Shown: positions 8,749 through 18,367, counted from the first letter of the stretch. The stretch is DNA of 64,000 nucleotides from Humibacillus xanthopallidus (GCF_006716675.1 NZ_VFPM01000002.1:248001-312000), one strand, 5' to 3'. Notes: generated from the sequence alone by a model not told the origin. Translations and numbers: made by a program.

Positions 8749-9236
8749 CCCAGCTCCCACGGGTCGGCGTCGGTGTCGACGTCCACGCGTATGCCGCCGA
8801 AGGCTCGCCTCGCGAGCTCTGGGTCGCAGGCCTGAACTGGCCGGGGGAGCGTGGTCTCGAGGGCCACTCCGACGCCGACGTCGCGGCCCACGCCGCCTGC
8901 GACGCGATCTTCTCCGCGGCCGGCATCGGCGACCTCGGTGCGCACTTCGGCACCGCCCGGCCCGAGCTCGCCGGGGCCTCCGGCGTCACGCTGCTCGCCG
9001 AGGCCGCCCGCCTCGTCCGCGAGGCAGGCTTCGAGATCGGCAACATCGCGGTCCAGGTCATCGGCAACCGTCCCAAGGTCGGCACCCGGCGCGCGGAGGC
9101 CGAAGCGGGCCTCAGCGCCGCAGCCGGGGCGCCGGTCTCGGTCAGCGGCACGACGACCGACGGTCTCGGCCTCACCGGCCGCGGCGAGGGCATCGCCGCC
9201 GTCGCCACCGCCCTCGTGGTCCCCGTCGAGGACTGA
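8745..9236 (+). CDS. ispF: 2-C-methyl-D-erythritol 2,4-cyclodiphosphate synthase
   Basis: MEP-pathway enzyme that cyclises CDP-ME 2-phosphate and releases CMP. The metal-binding GVDVHAYA (Asp and His), the [12 protein letters not shown] signature, and the C-terminal [20 protein letters not shown]-binding loop are all present. The 163-residue length is typical. AAGGAGG lies 4 nt upstream of the ATG, and the start overlaps the SDR stop by 4 bp. Functionally paired with ispD although an SDR separates them. Confidence 0.96.
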   Translation: MTQLPRVGVGVDVHAYAAEGSPRELWVAGLNWPGERGLEGHSDADVAAHAACDAIFSAAGIGDLGAHFGTARPELAGASGVTLLAEAARLVREAGFEIGNIAVQVIGNRPKVGTRRAEAEAGLSAAAGAPVSVSGTTTDGLGLTGRGEGIAAVATALVVPVED

Positions 9237-9256
9237 GCACCCAACGACATACCTTC

Positions 9257-9420
9257 GTCGAGTGCTCATCCTTCCCTGCGGGGAACTGGGCACTCGACAA
9301 GGCGTCGGGCCCCACATCGTCGAGTGCCCACCTTTCGACGGGGGAACTGGGCACTCGACAAGGCGTCGGGCCCCACATCGTCGAGTGCCCACCTTTCGAC
9401 GGGGGAACTGGGCACTCGAC
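9257..9420. repeat. Three tandem hairpin repeats after ispF
   Basis: Three units, each a self-contained hairpin with 12-bp stems (gtcgagtgccca / tgggcactcgac): 9257-9298 (arms imperfect), 9319-9359 and 9380-9420. The last two units and their spacer (aaggcgtcgggccccacatc) are identical with a 61-bp period. The first unit differs in the loop and one arm. They probably terminate ispF transcription. The tandem arrangement is unusual for a simple terminator. Confidence 0.85.
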
Positions 9421-9516
9421 CTGGCGTGCGCTCGTTGCGTCCGGAGGCCGGGCGCGTTTGGGTAGGTCATGGACGGTCCCAGGGGCCGTACGTCCGTTGG
9501 ATCGACAGGAGTAGTC

Positions 9517-10599
9517 ATGCCGCAGACCGTCAAGGGTGTCATCAGCCGCAGCAAGGGGGCCGACGTCGAGCTCGTCGACGTCGTCGTGCCCGACCCCGGC
9601 CCGGGTGAGGCGGTCGTCACGATCGAGACCTGCGGGGTGTGCCACACCGACCTCCACTACCGCGAGGGCGGCATCAACGACGACTACCCCTTCCTGCTCG
9701 GCCACGAGGCCGCCGGCCGCGTCGAGGCGGTCGGTGAGGGCGTCACCGACGTCGCGCCGGGCGACTTCGTCATCCTCAACTGGCGCGCGGTGTGCGGCCA
9801 GTGCCGGGCCTGCGCCAAGGGCAAGCCGCAGTACTGCTTCGACACCCACAACGCCACGCAGAAGATGACCCTGACCGACGGCACGGAGCTGACGCCGGCG
9901 CTCGGCATCGGCGCCTTCATCGAGAAGACGCTCGTCGCGGCGGGCCAGTGCACCAAGGTCCCCGAGGCCGACGCCGCCGCCGTGGGCCTGCTGGGCTGCG
10001 GCGTCATGGCGGGTTTCGGCGCGGCCGTCAACACCGGAGGGGTCAGCCGCGGTGACTCCATCGCCGTCATCGGCTGCGGCGGCGTCGGCAACGCCGCCAT
10101 CGCCGGTGCCCGGGTGGCCGGCGCGACGACGATCATCGCCGTCGACGTCAGCGACGCGAAGCTCGAGCAGGCGACGCACTTCGGGGCCACGCACACGGTC
10201 AACAGCAGCACCACCGAGCCGGTCGAGGCGATCCGCAGCCTCACCGGCGGCAACGGCGCCGATGTCGTCGTCGAGGCGGTCGGTCGCCCGGAGACCTACG
10301 AGCAGGCGTTCTACGCCCGCGACCTCGCCGGCACCGTCGTCCTCGTCGGGGTGCCGACCCCGGACCAGCAGGTGACGCTGCCGATGATCGACATCTTCGG
10401 ACGCGGCGGCGCGCTCAAGTCGAGCTGGTACGGCGACTGCCTCCCCAGCCGCGACTTCCCGATGCTCGTCGACCTCTACACGCAGGGCCGTTTCGACCTC
10501 GACGCCTTCGTCACCGAGCGCATCGGCCTGGGCGACGTCGAGGCTGCCTTCGACAAGATGCACACCGGCAACGTGCTGCGATCGGTGGTCGTGCTGTGA
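9517..10599 (+). CDS. mscR: S-(hydroxymethyl)mycothiol dehydrogenase
   Basis: Zinc-dependent medium-chain dehydrogenase that oxidises the formaldehyde-mycothiol adduct to S-formylmycothiol (mycothiol-dependent formaldehyde dehydrogenase; also acts as S-nitrosomycothiol reductase). Catalytic zinc ligands C39 (CGVCHTD) and H63/E64 (GHEAAG) are present, as is the four-cysteine structural zinc lobe [15 protein letters not shown]. The Rossmann motif is [11 protein letters not shown]. 360 residues. The ATG has AGGAG 6 nt upstream. It overlaps the metallo-hydrolase downstream, and mshA lies in the same window. Confidence 0.9.
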   Translation: MPQTVKGVISRSKGADVELVDVVVPDPGPGEAVVTIETCGVCHTDLHYREGGINDDYPFLLGHEAAGRVEAVGEGVTDVAPGDFVILNWRAVCGQCRACAKGKPQYCFDTHNATQKMTLTDGTELTPALGIGAFIEKTLVAAGQCTKVPEADAAAVGLLGCGVMAGFGAAVNTGGVSRGDSIAVIGCGGVGNAAIAGARVAGATTIIAVDVSDAKLEQATHFGATHTVNSSTTEPVEAIRSLTGGNGADVVVEAVGRPETYEQAFYARDLAGTVVLVGVPTPDQQVTLPMIDIFGRGGALKSSWYGDCLPSRDFPMLVDLYTQGRFDLDAFVTERIGLGDVEAAFDKMHTGNVLRSVVVL

Positions 10600-11261
10600 C
10601 GGTCGCCGACCAGATCACCCCGTCGCCCGGCGGCGTCCGGATCGAGCACACGACGACCGAGGGCACCTTCAGCCTCGACGGTGGCACGTGGGACGTCGAG
10701 AACAACGTCTGGGTGGTCGGCGACGACACCCGGTGCGTCGTCATCGACGCCCCGCACGACGCGGCGCCGATCCTCGAGCTCGTCGGGGAGCGCCGTCTCA
10801 CGCACGTATTGCTGACGCACGCCCACGACGACCACGTGACCGTCGTCGCCGAGCTGCTCGAGGCGCACCCGGACGCGCAGGTCGCGCTCCACCCCGACGA
10901 CCGGGTGCTCTGGGAGCAGACCCACGCGGACCTCGCCCCCACGCAGGACCTCGCCGACGGTGACGTCGTGCTGGTCGGTGACGTCGAGCTCGTCGTGCTC
11001 CACACGCCGGGACACTCGCCGGGCGCGGTGTGCTTCCACGCCCGCGACCTCGGGGTCGTCTTCACCGGAGACACGCTCTTCCAGGGCGGCCCGGGTGCGA
11101 CCGGGCGGTCGTTCTCCGACTTCCCGACCATCATCGAGTCCATCCGCGACGCGCTGCTCACCCTGCCCGACGAGACGGTCGTGCTCACCGGGCACGGCCG
11201 CTCGACAACGGTCGGCGACGAGAAGCCCGACGTCGAGGAGTGGATCCGCCGGGGCCACTGA
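10596..11261 (+). CDS. MBL-fold metallo-hydrolase paired with mscR
   Basis: 221-residue metallo-beta-lactamase-fold hydrolase of the glyoxalase II type. The metal site is THAHDDH (residues 74-80), with further ligands in [15 protein letters not shown] and GHG near the C-terminus. The GTG start overlaps the mscR stop in GTGA. Context suggests hydrolysis of S-formylmycothiol to formate and mycothiol; this is inference from the pairing, which recurs in actinobacteria. No signal peptide, so cytoplasmic. Confidence 0.85.
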   Translation: MTVADQITPSPGGVRIEHTTTEGTFSLDGGTWDVENNVWVVGDDTRCVVIDAPHDAAPILELVGERRLTHVLLTHAHDDHVTVVAELLEAHPDAQVALHPDDRVLWEQTHADLAPTQDLADGDVVLVGDVELVVLHTPGHSPGAVCFHARDLGVVFTGDTLFQGGPGATGRSFSDFPTIIESIRDALLTLPDETVVLTGHGRSTTVGDEKPDVEEWIRRGH

Positions 11262-11401
11262 GCCACTCGCGCACGGATCCCGTCGCGCTCGAACCGCCCC
11301 GGTGCTCGAGAGCCCGCCGACGCACACCCGCGGGGGTATGCCGTCCGGCGGGCTGACGGCATACGCTGGCCTCTCGGTCACCTCGGCGTGACCCCTCGGA
11401 C

Positions 11402-11438
11402 GTCAGGGCCTGCTCCCTCGGGGGGAGCGGGCCCTGAC
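11402..11438. terminator. Bidirectional terminator
   Basis: 16-nt arms 11402-11417 and 11423-11438 (gtcagggcctgctccc and its complement with one mismatch) with a 5-nt loop. It lies between the convergent hydrolase and membrane-protein genes. Confidence 0.75.
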
Positions 11439-11460
11439 CCGTGTGTCGATCCGTGCACCG

Positions 11461-12225
11461 TCAGGCCCGCGGCGCGTGCGACCGGTCGGCGGTCTGCAAG
11501 AGGCTGATCTTCTGCCAGATCTTGCGGCTCATGCCCGTCGTGAGGTTCTCGATCTCGCTCACGGTGTCGAGCACGAGGGCGTCGGTCGACTCCTCGGCGC
11601 ACAGCGCCGCGGCCTTCGACGTGAGGGAGAGCAGCTCGGAGCAGTACTCGAGGTAGAGCGCGTAGTCGCGCACCGACATCGTGCGTGGGCTGATGACGTC
11701 GTCGCCGGCGACGGCCCCCATGACGCTGTCGGGCAGCAGGGCGGCGGGGTCCTTGCTCATCTGGTGCATGTCGATGATGTGCGCCATCGACCTGAGGCGG
11801 TGGAGTCGCCGGATGAGGTCGTTGCGCACGACGCGGTCGGCGAGCGAGAGCAGGAACCAGATCCCGATGCCGGCGAAGACGAGGTCGTTGATGAGGCTCT
11901 CGACGAGCGGCAGCCACTCGAAGGACTCGAAGGAGCTCGCGTTGGCGATGGCGTCACGCACCGCGAAGGCGGTCGCGACGAGCACGACGGCGAGCACGAC
12001 GACGATGAGCACGCGTGACGTCCAGACGAGGGCGGCGCGCTGGGCCGGGGCGTGCCGACGCCGATCGAGCAGGCCGTCGACGAGCGTGCCGCACTCGTCG
12101 ACGGCGGTGCGGAGCCCGGGGTGGCGCGGCAGGTAGGTGTCGATGCGCTCGCCGAGGTAGGTGAGGACGGCGCGTACCTCGGTGCCGTCGAGCCGGTCGT
12201 AGCTCGTCAGGCGCGGTTGGGCCAT
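11461..12225 (-). CDS. Two-helix membrane protein of unknown function
   Basis: 254 residues with two predicted transmembrane helices, about 70-90 ([18 protein letters not shown]) and 113-131 ([15 protein letters not shown]). Helical cytosolic regions lie on both sides ([22 protein letters not shown]; a Leu/Ala-rich C-terminus). I recognise no catalytic motif. The ATG is supported by a -10 element 6 nt upstream. It is divergent from cysS. Confidence 0.7.
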   Translation of the reverse strand: MAQPRLTSYDRLDGTEVRAVLTYLGERIDTYLPRHPGLRTAVDECGTLVDGLLDRRRHAPAQRAALVWTSRVLIVVVLAVVLVATAFAVRDAIANASSFESFEWLPLVESLINDLVFAGIGIWFLLSLADRVVRNDLIRRLHRLRSMAHIIDMHQMSKDPAALLPDSVMGAVAGDDVISPRTMSVRDYALYLEYCSELLSLTSKAAALCAEESTDALVLDTVSEIENLTTGMSRKIWQKISLLQTADRSHAPRA

Positions 12226-12231
12226 GGACCG

Positions 12232-12237
12232 AGGGTA
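12232..12237 (-). promoter_or_regulatory. -10 element for leaderless membrane-protein gene
   Basis: Minus-strand TACCCT ends 6 nt before the ATG at 12225. Confidence 0.45.
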
Positions 12238-12283
12238 GAGACCCGCCCCCTCGCTCGTGGTCGGGTGGCGTGGGACGCGCCGA

Positions 12284-12289
12284 TAGACT
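12284..12289 (+). promoter_or_regulatory. -10 element for leaderless cysS
   Basis: TAGACT ends 7 nt before GTG 12297. No Shine-Dalgarno is visible. Confidence 0.5.
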
Positions 12290-12296
12290 TCGGCGG

Positions 12297-13757
12297 GTGA
12301 GCCTACGACTGTTCGACACCGCAACCCGGGAGCTGCGCGACTTCACGCCGCGCCAGGCGGGCAAGGTCGGCATGTACATCTGTGGGCTGACGACGCAGGG
12401 CGCCCCCCACATCGGCCACATCCGCTTCGCCGTCGCCTTCGACGTGCTGCGCCGGTGGCTCGAGACCGGTCACGGCTACGACGTCACCCTCGTGCGCAAC
12501 GTCACCGACATCGACGACAAGGTGCTGCGCAAGGCGGCCGAGGCCGGCGAGGAGTGGTTCGCGCTGACCTACCGCAACGAGCGGCTCACGGGCGAGGCGC
12601 TCGACGCGCTCGGCGTCATCCCGGCCACCTACGAGCCACGCGCCACCGGGCACGTGCCCGACATGGTCTCGCTCATGGAGACGCTCATCGACAAGGGGCA
12701 CGCGTATGCCGCCCCCGACGGCAGCGGTGACGTGTACTTCGACGTGCGGTCGTGGCCCGAGTACGGCTCGCTGTCCAACCAGTCGATCGACGACATGGCG
12801 AGTGCCGACGACGCCGACCCGCGCGGCAAGCGCGACCCGCGCGACTTCGCCCTGTGGAAGGGGCGCAAGGCAAACGAGCCCGAGAGCGCGTCGTGGCCGA
12901 CGCCCTTCGGCCCGGGCCGACCGGGGTGGCACCTCGAGTGCTCCGCGATGGCCCGGCGCTGGCTCGGCGACGAGTTCGACATCCACGGCGGCGGCATCGA
13001 CCTGCGCTTCCCGCACCACGAGAACGAGCTGGCCCAGTCGCGAGCGGCCGGCCTCGGCTTCGCCCGCTACTGGCTGCACAACGCCTGGGTGACGGTGCGC
13101 GGACAGAAGATGGGCAAGTCGCTCGGCAACGCCCTCGAGGTGCGGCACCTGCTCGAGACGACGCGGCCCCTCGTGCTGCGCTACTACCTCACGGCTGCGC
13201 ACTACCGCTCCATGATCGAGTACCACCCCGGCTCCCTCGAGGAGGCCGGTGCGGCGGTAGAGCGCATCGAGGGCTTCCTCGAGCGAGCCGCCCGCCGAGC
13301 CCCGGGGCACGAGATCCCCACTGCCACAACGCTGCCCGCCGACTTCGTCGAGTCGATGGACGACGACCTGGGCGTCAGCGGCGCGCTGGCGGTCGTGCAC
13401 GAGACGGTGCGCGCCGGCAACACCGCCCTCGACGAGGACGACGACGAGGCGGCGCTCGCGGCGGCGTCCGCCGTCGTCGCCATGACAGAGGTCCTCGGCG
13501 TCAATCCGCTTGCGGCGCACTGGGGCTCAGGTGACGGACGCGGTGACGCCGCGGTCGAGGCCGCCCTCGAGACCCTCGTCCGGGTGCAGCTCGATGCTCG
13601 TCAGGCCGCCCGCCAGGAGCGCGACTTCGAGCGCGCCGACGCGATCCGCGACGCGCTCGCCGCGGCCGGCATCGCCATCACCGACACCCCGTCCGGTGCC
13701 CAGTGGTCGCTCGCGCGGCCGGCCGCCGACCCGGTCACCACAGAGAAGAAGGACTGA
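12297..13757 (+). CDS. cysS: Cysteine--tRNA ligase
   Basis: Class I aminoacyl-tRNA synthetase, 486 residues. Zinc ligand C29 and the HIGH-type motif PHIGH (37-41) lie in the N-terminal Rossmann fold. The zinc-binding [22 protein letters not shown] and the KMSKS variant KMGKS (271-275) follow, then the DALR anticodon-binding region. The GTG start is supported by the -10 at 7 nt and the family N-terminus [11 protein letters not shown]. rlmB follows 2 bp downstream, a common pairing. Confidence 0.96.
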   Translation: MSLRLFDTATRELRDFTPRQAGKVGMYICGLTTQGAPHIGHIRFAVAFDVLRRWLETGHGYDVTLVRNVTDIDDKVLRKAAEAGEEWFALTYRNERLTGEALDALGVIPATYEPRATGHVPDMVSLMETLIDKGHAYAAPDGSGDVYFDVRSWPEYGSLSNQSIDDMASADDADPRGKRDPRDFALWKGRKANEPESASWPTPFGPGRPGWHLECSAMARRWLGDEFDIHGGGIDLRFPHHENELAQSRAAGLGFARYWLHNAWVTVRGQKMGKSLGNALEVRHLLETTRPLVLRYYLTAAHYRSMIEYHPGSLEEAGAAVERIEGFLERAARRAPGHEIPTATTLPADFVESMDDDLGVSGALAVVHETVRAGNTALDEDDDEAALAAASAVVAMTEVLGVNPLAAHWGSGDGRGDAAVEAALETLVRVQLDARQAARQERDFERADAIRDALAAAGIAITDTPSGAQWSLARPAADPVTTEKKD

Positions 13758-13759
13758 AG

Positions 13760-14734
13760 ATGCCCGGCAACTCCCAGCGGCGCGGAGCCGTGCGCAAGGG
13801 CGGCAAGAAGCCCACCGTCGGCTCCGGCGGCCAGCGCCGACGCGGCCTCGAGGGCAAGGGCCCGACGCCCAAGGCGTCCGAGCGCGAGTACCACCCGGCG
13901 CACAAGCGCGCTGTGGCCAGCTCCCGGCGCGGGGGCACCGGCGGCTCGGGTGGCTCCGGCGGCTCGAGTGGCTCGCGGCCGCAGCGCCGCGCCAAGGGCA
14001 CGAGCGAGATGGTCTACGGCCGCAACTCCGTCGTCGAGGCGCTCCGCGCCGACATCCCCGTGTCGACGATGTATCTCGCCAACCGCATCGACACCGACGA
14101 CCGCGTGCGCGAGGCCCTCAAGCTCGCCACGGAGCGCGGGCTCGCCATCCTCGAGACGCCGCGGGGCGAGCTCGACCGCCTCACCGACGGCGGGGTGCAC
14201 CAGGGCCTCGCGCTGCAGGTGCCGCCCTACGACTACGCCGACCCGGCGGACCTCATCGACCCCGAGATGCCCGGCATCCCGCTCGTCGTCGCCCTCGACG
14301 GCATCACCGACCCGCGCAACCTCGGGGCCATCATCCGCTCGGTCGCGGCCTTCGGTGGCCACGGCGTCGTCGTGCCGGAGCGGAGGTCCGTGGGCATGAC
14401 GGCCTCGGCCTGGAAGACCTCGGCGGGGGCCGCCGCACGCATCCCCGTGGCCAAGGCGGGCAACCTCACGCGCGCCCTCGAGGAGTTCAAGAAGGCGGGC
14501 TTCTTCGTCCTCGGCCTCGACATGGACGGTGACGTGGAGCTGCCCGACCTGTCGCTGGCCTCCGAGCCCCTCGTCATCGTCACCGGCTCGGAGGGCAAGG
14601 GCCTCTCGCGCCTCGTGCGCGAGACCTGTGACCAGATCGTCTTGATCCCGATGAGCTCGGCCGTCGAGTCGCTCAACGCTGGTCTGGCGACGGGGGTCAC
14701 CCTCTACGAGATCAGCCGACAGCGCCGACGCTGA
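13760..14734 (+). CDS. rlmB: 23S rRNA (guanosine-2'-O)-methyltransferase RlmB
   Basis: SpoU-family SAM-dependent methyltransferase for 23S rRNA G2251. A basic, Gly/Ser-rich tail (residues 1-88, with repeated GGSGGS) precedes the substrate-binding domain ([14 protein letters not shown], about 90-160). The trefoil-knot SpoU domain follows, with [29 protein letters not shown] and [12 protein letters not shown]. 324 residues; the basic tail is common in actinobacterial homologues and may bind rRNA. It sits 2 bp after cysS, forming an operon. Confidence 0.93.
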   Translation: MPGNSQRRGAVRKGGKKPTVGSGGQRRRGLEGKGPTPKASEREYHPAHKRAVASSRRGGTGGSGGSGGSSGSRPQRRAKGTSEMVYGRNSVVEALRADIPVSTMYLANRIDTDDRVREALKLATERGLAILETPRGELDRLTDGGVHQGLALQVPPYDYADPADLIDPEMPGIPLVVALDGITDPRNLGAIIRSVAAFGGHGVVVPERRSVGMTASAWKTSAGAAARIPVAKAGNLTRALEEFKKAGFFVLGLDMDGDVELPDLSLASEPLVIVTGSEGKGLSRLVRETCDQIVLIPMSSAVESLNAGLATGVTLYEISRQRRR

Positions 14735-14801
14735 GCCGTGCCCGGACGTCCCGGCGAGCCCGCAGGGGCAGGTGCCGTGTCGATCCGGGAACTCTGCAGG
14801 G

Positions 14802-14820
14802 TGGGCCAGACGCTGGCCCA
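14802..14820. terminator. Short GC hairpin after rlmB
   Basis: Perfect 8-bp stem tgggccag / ctggccca with a 3-nt loop, 67 bp after rlmB. It is compact enough to terminate. TAGAGT at 14831-14836 just after it may be the -10 of the next operon. Confidence 0.45.
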
Positions 14821-14899
14821 GTGACGTCTGTAGAGTGGTGCCCGCTACCACTACATGCGGTAGTAGTTCGAGACGCTCGCGATGAGAAGGACGGATGAC

Positions 14900-15772
14900 G
14901 TGGCGAAGAGCAGTCGGGCAGAGGCTGCGGCCAAGGCCGCGAGGATGCGCGAGGAGGCGGCTCGCAAGGACCGTCAGCGACGGCAGGTCATCGCGGCAGT
15001 CATCGCTGTCGTCGTGGTCATCGGCGCCGTCGTGATCGGTGTCGTGGTCGCCAACCGGCCGGCATCGACCCCCACCGCCGGCGGCTCGACGGGCTCCACC
15101 GCCAGCGCGGATGCGGCCCTCGCCAAGCTCGTCGCGCTCCCGCAGGCCACGCTCGACGCCTCGGCTGCGCCCAACACCAGCCAGGCGCCGTCGAAGCTGG
15201 AGGGTGGCACCGCCCTGACGAAGGACGGCAAGCCCAAGGTCCTCTACGTCGGTGCGGAGTACTGCCCCTTCTGTGCCATGGAGCGCTGGCCGCTCATCGC
15301 CGCCCTGTCGAAGTTCGGCACGTTCAACGGGCTCAAGCCGACGACGAGCGCCACCGACGACGTGCACCCCGACACCCCGACGTGGAGCTTCGCCGGCTCG
15401 ACGTACACCAGTGACGTCCTCGCCTTCGAGGCCGTCGAGACGTCCGACCGCGAGAAGCAGCCGCTCGAGCCGCTCGAGGGCGAGAACCTCGCGGTCTTCC
15501 AGAAGTACAACCCCGGCGGCGGCATCCCGTGGATCACCTACGGCGGCACCTACGCGACCGATGGCGCCACGGTCGACGCCAACGTGCTCGACGGCAAGAC
15601 CTACGACCAGATCATCGCCGGCATCGAGGACCCGAGCTCCGACATCGGCAAGACGGTCAATCCCGCCGTCAACATGATCACGGCCCAGCTCTGCGAGATG
15701 ACGGGCGGCAAGCCGACCAACGTCTGCACGAGTCAGGCCGTCATGTCGGCCTCCGTGCTCATCAAGCGGTGA
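14900..15772 (+). CDS. DUF929-type membrane-anchored thioredoxin-like protein
   Basis: 290 residues. A charged Ala/Arg/Glu-rich cytoplasmic N-terminus (about 1-28) leads into one transmembrane helix (about 29-52, VIAAVIAVVVVIGAVVIGVVV). An extracytoplasmic DUF929 thioredoxin-like domain follows, with redox motif CPFC (C122, C125; VGAEYCPFCAMERWP). It probably acts in disulfide-bond formation or exchange outside the membrane. GTG 14900 has AGAAGGA 9 nt upstream; ATG 14882 would add six residues and is the alternative. VKOR starts 4 bp downstream. Confidence 0.85.
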   Translation: MAKSSRAEAAAKAARMREEAARKDRQRRQVIAAVIAVVVVIGAVVIGVVVANRPASTPTAGGSTGSTASADAALAKLVALPQATLDASAAPNTSQAPSKLEGGTALTKDGKPKVLYVGAEYCPFCAMERWPLIAALSKFGTFNGLKPTTSATDDVHPDTPTWSFAGSTYTSDVLAFEAVETSDREKQPLEPLEGENLAVFQKYNPGGGIPWITYGGTYATDGATVDANVLDGKTYDQIIAGIEDPSSDIGKTVNPAVNMITAQLCEMTGGKPTNVCTSQAVMSASVLIKR

Positions 15773-15776
15773 CGTC

Positions 15777-16271
15777 GTGAGCCGTGTGACCGAGGCCGAC
15801 CGGGCCGTGCCCGGCGTGCGCCGGCGCCCCGCGTGGCTTGCCCCGACCACCCTCGTGCTCTCGGTCGTCGGGCTCGCCGTCTCGGGCTACCTCACCTTCG
15901 AGCACTACACCGACAACGCCACCCTGGCGTGCAGCATCGGCGGCGTCATCGACTGCGCGCGCGTGACGTCGAGCGCGTGGAGCACCTTCCTCGGCATCCC
16001 GGTCGCGGTCCTCGGGCTCCTCTTCTTCGTCGTCACCCTCGGGCTCTGCCTGCCACGGGCCTGGCGCTCGCCGGCGGCCTGGCTGGACCCGGCCCGCATC
16101 GGCTGGCTCACCGTCGGGCTCGGCTTCGCCCTCTACCTCGTCTGGGCCGAGCTCTTCCGCATCCACGCCATCTGCCTCTGGTGCACGGTGGTCCACGTCG
16201 TCACGTTCCTGCTGTGGATCGTCGTCCTCTTCGGCCAGATCCTGTCGGGGCCGCCCCCCGAGGACGCCTGA
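15777..16271 (+). CDS. Vitamin K epoxide reductase family protein
   Basis: 164-residue VKOR homologue with four or five transmembrane helices, which re-oxidises an exported thiol oxidoreductase using quinone. The loop cysteines C52 and C60 (ACSIGGVIDC) and the active-site pair C133-L-W-C136 match the VKOR arrangement. Adjacent in one operon with the CPFC thioredoxin-like protein, so together they should form the DsbB/DsbA equivalents. The GTG is 4 bp after the upstream stop; GTG 15786 is also possible. Confidence 0.92.
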   Translation: MSRVTEADRAVPGVRRRPAWLAPTTLVLSVVGLAVSGYLTFEHYTDNATLACSIGGVIDCARVTSSAWSTFLGIPVAVLGLLFFVVTLGLCLPRAWRSPAAWLDPARIGWLTVGLGFALYLVWAELFRIHAICLWCTVVHVVTFLLWIVVLFGQILSGPPPEDA

Positions 16272-16320
16272 CCACCGTGGCGGGCGCGCCCACCTCACCC
16301 CCTCACGACGCACGCAAGTC

Positions 16321-16396
16321 AATCGAAAGAGCAGTTCGTCGGAACTCTGAGCCCGCGGGCTGCGGGCGCGTGGGCCGACGAACTGCTCTTTCGATT
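16321..16396. terminator. Inverted repeat pair built from the dispersed 20-mer
   Basis: Perfect 22-bp inverted repeat: arms 16321-16342 and 16375-16396, 32-nt loop. Each arm contains tcgaaagagcagttcgtcgg, the same 20-mer as the direct repeats at 5.7 kb. It lies between the convergent VKOR and DUF4032 genes, so a bidirectional terminator role is likely. Confidence 0.8.
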
Positions 16397-16456
16397 GGGA
16401 GAGCAGCTGGGCGGAGCGCGGGAGCCGGCCGGACGGCATACGGACCCGGGTCGACG

Positions 16457-17701
16457 TCAGTCGAACATGCTGATGACGGGCATCTCCTCGGTGTCGACGC
16501 CGAGCACCGCCTTCTCCTCCGGCTTGGCCGGCAGGACGGTCGAGACGTAGTCGCGCAGGGCCTCCTCGATGGGCGTGTCGTGACCCGCACGCTCGCTCAT
16601 GTACCAGCGGTGCTCGAGCACCTCGTGGAAGACCTCGGCCGGCTCGAGACGGCTCGTCAGCTCGCGCGGCACGGCACGGGTGATGGGCTCGTAGACCCGC
16701 GTCAGCCAGTCGTGCGCGACGATCTCCTCGTCCTCGCCCTGACGGTCGGTGGCCGCCGTGTAGGCGTCGAGGTCGTTGAGCAGGCGGCGGGCCTGGTTCT
16801 CACCGACGTCGAGGCCTGTGAGGCGCAGCAGGCGTCGTGAGTGGTGCCCGGCGTCGACGACCTTGGGAGTGATGACGATCTCGGTGCCACCGATGTCGGT
16901 CGTGATCGACAGCTCGTCGACGTCGAAGCCGAGCTCGTTGAGACGGCGGATGCGCTCGTCGACGCGCCACCGGTCTCCGGACTCGAAGCGCTCCGTGCCG
17001 GTGAGGGCGTCCCAGAGCGTGTGGTAGCGCTCGATGATCGAGGCCGACACCTCGAAGGGGTCGGCGTGCTCCTCGAGGAAGCCGCCGGCCGCGAGGTCCA
17101 TGAGCTCGCCCGCGATGTTGATCCGGGCGATGTCGAGGTCGTGCTCGCGCTGCCCGTCGGACAGCCGCGCGTGCAGCTCGCCGGTCTCGGCGTCGACGAG
17201 GTAGGCGGCGAAGGCGCCGGCGTCGCGGCGGAAGAGGGTGTTGGACAGCGACACGTCGCCCCACCAGAAGCCCTCGAGGTGGAGGCGCACGAGGAGCAGG
17301 GCGAGCGCGTCCATGAGGCGCACGGCCGTGTCGGGGCGCAGGTTCTGGCTGTAGAGGGCACGGTAGGGGAGGGAGAACTGCAGGTGCTTGGTGATGAGAC
17401 AGGCGTCGAGGGGCTCACCGTCGGAGGTCGTGCGCCCGTGGACGACGCCGAAGGGCTCGACGCTCGGCACGTCGAGGCGGCGCAGGTTGCGCAGCATCGC
17501 GTACTCGCGGTCGGCGATGTCGTCCTTGATCTCCTTGACGGCGAGGACGCGGGGCCCGAGGCGCACGAAGCGCACGACGTGCCGCGAGATGCCGCGTGGG
17601 AGGGCAGCGAGGTAGCTCTCCGGCCACTCCTCCAGGGGGGTCGACCAGGGCAGGTCCAGCAGGGCGGCCTCGGGCCGCGCCGTCGTGATCTCGAGCGTCA
17701 C
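16457..17701 (-). CDS. DUF4032 kinase-like protein
   Basis: 414 residues. The N-terminal part has protein-kinase/Kdo-kinase features: VLAVKEIKDDIADREYAML supplies a Lys and a Glu, and LLVRLHLEGFWWGDVSLSNTLF resembles a catalytic loop (GDxxxxN), with YLVDAETGEL in the DFG position. A C-terminal DUF4032 region (about 230-400) follows. Substrate unknown. The GTG start overlaps the Pr6Pr stop by 4 bp, so the two genes form an operon. No signal peptide; cytoplasmic. Confidence 0.82.
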   Translation of the reverse strand: MTLEITTARPEAALLDLPWSTPLEEWPESYLAALPRGISRHVVRFVRLGPRVLAVKEIKDDIADREYAMLRNLRRLDVPSVEPFGVVHGRTTSDGEPLDACLITKHLQFSLPYRALYSQNLRPDTAVRLMDALALLLVRLHLEGFWWGDVSLSNTLFRRDAGAFAAYLVDAETGELHARLSDGQREHDLDIARINIAGELMDLAAGGFLEEHADPFEVSASIIERYHTLWDALTGTERFESGDRWRVDERIRRLNELGFDVDELSITTDIGGTEIVITPKVVDAGHHSRRLLRLTGLDVGENQARRLLNDLDAYTAATDRQGEDEEIVAHDWLTRVYEPITRAVPRELTSRLEPAEVFHEVLEHRWYMSERAGHDTPIEEALRDYVSTVLPAKPEEKAVLGVDTEEMPVISMFD

Positions 17702-18354
17702 GAAGCCATCGTGTCACGATCACCGGGCAGGCGTCGGTCGGCCCACCGGGCGAGCGCTGCGAGAGCGAGGAAGAGCGCGGCGATGACGGCGCAGTTGAGC
17801 AGGGTGCGCCCCAGACCGATCTGGGTGACGTTGATGAAGGGGTAGGGATACCAGGTGACGAACGGGCCGAGCGCGAGCGTCGCGGCGAGCCAGGCGATCG
17901 GCCAGATGAGCGCGGGCAGCAGGTCCTCGCGGCGCACGACGCCGCGGGGGCCGAAGGCGACCCAGCCGACGAAGGTCAGGGCCGGCACGACGACGTGCAG
18001 CAGCCGGTCGCAGACGAGCGAGCCGGTCGTGTAGTTCGGCGAGGGCGGCAGGGCGATCGCCGCGACGATGCCGGTGACCGTGATGCCGACGAGCGAGGCC
18101 AGGCGAATGACGCGAAAGAGCTGGCTCTCCAAGCGATCCCGGATGATGAACACCATCGAGACCGCCACGAGGAAGTTGGACTGGATCGTGAAGTAGGAGA
18201 AGTAGCGTCGGGTCTGCTCGAGCCGGCTGGCTGCAGCCGTGGAGTCGAGGATGTTGTCACCCGATGCGACGAGATAGAGCTGGAAGATCAGGGCGCAGGC
18301 CGCCACGACGAAAGTGGTGATGTGCCAATAGCGCCCGACCCTCGACCTCGTCAC
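17698..18354 (-). CDS. Pr6Pr-family membrane protein
   Basis: 218 residues with about six transmembrane helices, first near residues 10-30 (TFVVAACALIFQLYLVASG). The pattern FSYFTIQSNFLVAV and WYPYPFINV matches Pr6Pr (FAR-17a/AIG1-like) integral membrane proteins of unknown function. GTG 18354 is chosen because a minus-strand TAGGCT ends 7 nt upstream. The longer upstream reading frame passes through a terminator hairpin and is not credible. Confidence 0.8.
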   Translation of the reverse strand: MTRSRVGRYWHITTFVVAACALIFQLYLVASGDNILDSTAAASRLEQTRRYFSYFTIQSNFLVAVSMVFIIRDRLESQLFRVIRLASLVGITVTGIVAAIALPPSPNYTTGSLVCDRLLHVVVPALTFVGWVAFGPRGVVRREDLLPALIWPIAWLAATLALGPFVTWYPYPFINVTQIGLGRTLLNCAVIAALFLALAALARWADRRLPGDRDTMAS

Positions 18355-18361
18355 AGCCGAG

Positions 18362-18367
18362 AGCCTA
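18362..18367 (-). promoter_or_regulatory. -10 element for leaderless Pr6Pr gene
   Basis: Minus-strand TAGGCT ends 7 nt before GTG 18354. Confidence 0.5.

Noticed and set aside
9257..9420. Tandem repeats as a CRISPR array
   Set aside because: The spacers between units are identical, not unique, and no cas gene is present. Each unit is a hairpin.
9172..10563. Minus-strand 463-codon frame over the hairpin repeats and mscR
   Set aside because: Composition is that of an antisense shadow, and it translates the tandem hairpins.
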